6,107 bases of DNA, taken from an uncultured Clostridia bacterium. GTDB lineage: Bacteria; Bacillota; Clostridia; JAAYHZ01. Location of the stretch: the NCBI GenBank assembly GCA_937894465.1, contig CALCRE010000081.1, positions 1 to 6,107 on the forward strand, written 5' to 3'. The notes beneath the pieces are model-generated. The model was not told the DNA's origin and did not search any database. It worked only from the letters and a program-made list of their open reading frames with translations. Position numbers and translations under genes: made by a program. Of this stretch, positions 5,233 to 6,107 are shown piece after piece; the stretch's first letter is position 1, and each line of letters opens with the position of its first letter.

Positions 5233-5916
5233 TCATAATTTTGAAGCAGCGAATTTTCTGAAATTTATCATCAGTAGCGCAACGAATACCACCCAAGGAA
5301 TGAGGGACAGTAAAGAAAAAATCATGCCCAATACCCCTGCCGATGAAGGTACAATCATAAAAAATCCGGAAGCTAACCCCCACAAGCCAACCGATTTCTT
5401 AAACTTATGGCTTTTTATTAATGCATAGGCAAATAACAGCAGACATATTGTACTTAATACATAGTAGACATCGAAGGTGGTGCCTGTATAACCAGCCATT
5501 AAGGCTTCGCCGGCTGCCAAATATATAGTTTGCTGTTCAGGCAGCGCCTGAAAATACTGATTACTTAAAGTCAGCATTTCAAATGCAGGATTGGACGGAT
5601 AATAACATGCAATTCCAATTATGCCAAGTATTAATGCCAAGAGTACAGTAACGGGCTCTTCTTGGTATAAGAGGACAAAGAGGGCTAAATAGATTATTAC
5701 AATAATCATATTGTTAAACAGGTAAAGAAAATCCAAGCTCAGCAATCCGAAAAACGGATTTTGCTGATAAAGTTCAAAGAATCCTTTAACAGTATCCGGT
5801 GGCGGTGCAATCACATAAATAACGATTTGTAATGGAATAAGGATGAGCATTATTAAAGCCAAAAACTGGGTAACGCGATAAAGTGGCTGAAAATTGATTT
5901 TGGTATCTTGGTTCAT
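5233..5916 (-). CDS. Six-helix membrane protein, possibly DUF4386-like
   Basis: A protein of 227 residues with no assigned function. Hydrophobic segments lie at about 16-38, 62-84, 88-104, 148-167, 176-196 and 199-219, suggesting six membrane helices. There is no signal peptide apart from the first helix. Between helices 3 and 4 is a polar stretch of about 43 residues, probably exposed, with YPSNPAFEMLTLS and GEALMAGYTGTTFDVYYVL. The latter, followed by a helix and a short basic loop (KSHKFKKS), recalls the DUF4386 group, but I cannot confirm this. No catalytic motif is visible. The start is supported by AAGGAGG at 5926-5932, 9 bases before the ATG. It stands alone, facing the hsp20 genes, with no neighbour to suggest a role. 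Confidence 0.8.
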   Translation of the reverse strand: MNQDTKINFQPLYRVTQFLALIMLILIPLQIVIYVIAPPPDTVKGFFELYQQNPFFGLLSLDFLYLFNNMIIVIIYLALFVLLYQEEPVTVLLALILGIIGIACYYPSNPAFEMLTLSNQYFQALPEQQTIYLAAGEALMAGYTGTTFDVYYVLSTICLLLFAYALIKSHKFKKSVGLWGLASGFFMIVPSSAGVLGMIFSLLSLIPWVVFVALLMINFRKFAASKL

Positions 5917-5942
5917 AAGACATAGCCTCCTTAATAATTTCT

Positions 5943-5971
5943 CTTATTTTTATTGAATAAGTAATTCACAA
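5943..5971 (-). promoter_or_regulatory. Palindromes and weak promoter before the membrane gene
   Basis: Two small inverted repeats overlap here: CTTATT/AATAAG (5943-5948 with 5956-5961) and TGAAT/ATTCA (5954-5958 with 5964-5968). On the minus strand TTGTGA (5966-5971) and AATAAG (5943-5948) are 17 bases apart and could be a weak promoter. A repressor site is possible, but in such A/T-rich DNA chance palindromes are frequent. Confidence 0.25.
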
Positions 5972-6039
5972 GTTTTATGAGCTCATCTTTGAGTATTTAC
6001 ATCCTTAAAATAGTAGTATAGATTGGTATATGAATATCT

Positions 6040-6107
6040 TGTTACTCCCTCGATGTGAGCCTTTCCCGATAAATTAGACACTCCATAGTTGGCTAATCAC
6101 CATTATC
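6040..6107. other. Possible insertion-sequence end at right edge
   Basis: This stretch is less A/T-rich than the DNA before it. On the minus strand it reads GGAGTGTCTAATTTATCGGG, which reminds me of the ends and flanks of IS3-type elements in Clostridia. No transposase is present within the window and no matching inverted repeat was found, so the call rests on resemblance only. The stretch 5972-6039 between this and the promoter region holds nothing I recognise. Confidence 0.22.

Noticed and set aside
5108..5428. Plus-strand open frame of 106 codons
   Set aside because: It is mostly antisense to the membrane-protein gene, has no ribosome site and no recognisable protein features.

Overview
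The window reads as a chromosomal segment of a low-GC, Gram-positive, probably spore-forming anaerobe of the Clostridia. The reasons are A/T-rich coding sequence with strong AGGAGG-type ribosome sites, extended -10 promoters, a SpoVB-type lipid flippase, clostridial Hsp18-like small heat-shock proteins and CtsR operators. The genus cannot be fixed from the sequence.

Layout. Positions 1-420 hold no gene I can defend: the first ~300 bases are clearly richer in G+C than the rest, carry short repeated words and look like decayed or foreign DNA beside the 3' end of a tRNA gene. A minus-strand tRNA-Arg(CCG) with encoded CCA lies at 462-536, with its own terminator (421-458) and promoter (546-574). 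A divergent plus-strand promoter (589-617) starts a probable run of three genes: a tRNA-dihydrouridine synthase (654-1625), a YkhA/YciA-type hotdog acyl-CoA thioesterase overlapping it by 8 bp (1618-2094), and a SpoVB/MurJ-like polytopic flippase (2184-3719) after an 89-base gap that can form two competing hairpins.

Next is a heat-shock locus: two perfect CtsR boxes (3775-3791 and 3836-3852) bracket one promoter (3800-3827) in front of two tandem hsp20 genes (3889-4320 and 4416-4859), closed by a strong terminator (4892-4932). Three bases after the T-run of that terminator begins what looks like the 5' end of a class C group II intron (4936 to about 4981), with no reverse transcriptase or domain V following. 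Class C introns are known to insert just after terminators, so this looks like a truncated intron scar.

The right part carries one minus-strand gene (5233-5916) for a six-helix membrane protein that may belong to the DUF4386 group, with small palindromes in front of it. The last ~70 bases resemble an insertion-sequence end, but only weakly.

Taken together, most of the window is ordinary core genome (tRNA modification, lipid metabolism, envelope or spore assembly, protein quality control) with mobile-element traces at three places. I do not see a complete new system. The items most worth a second look are the intron scar, the double CtsR control region and the unexplained left 300 bases.
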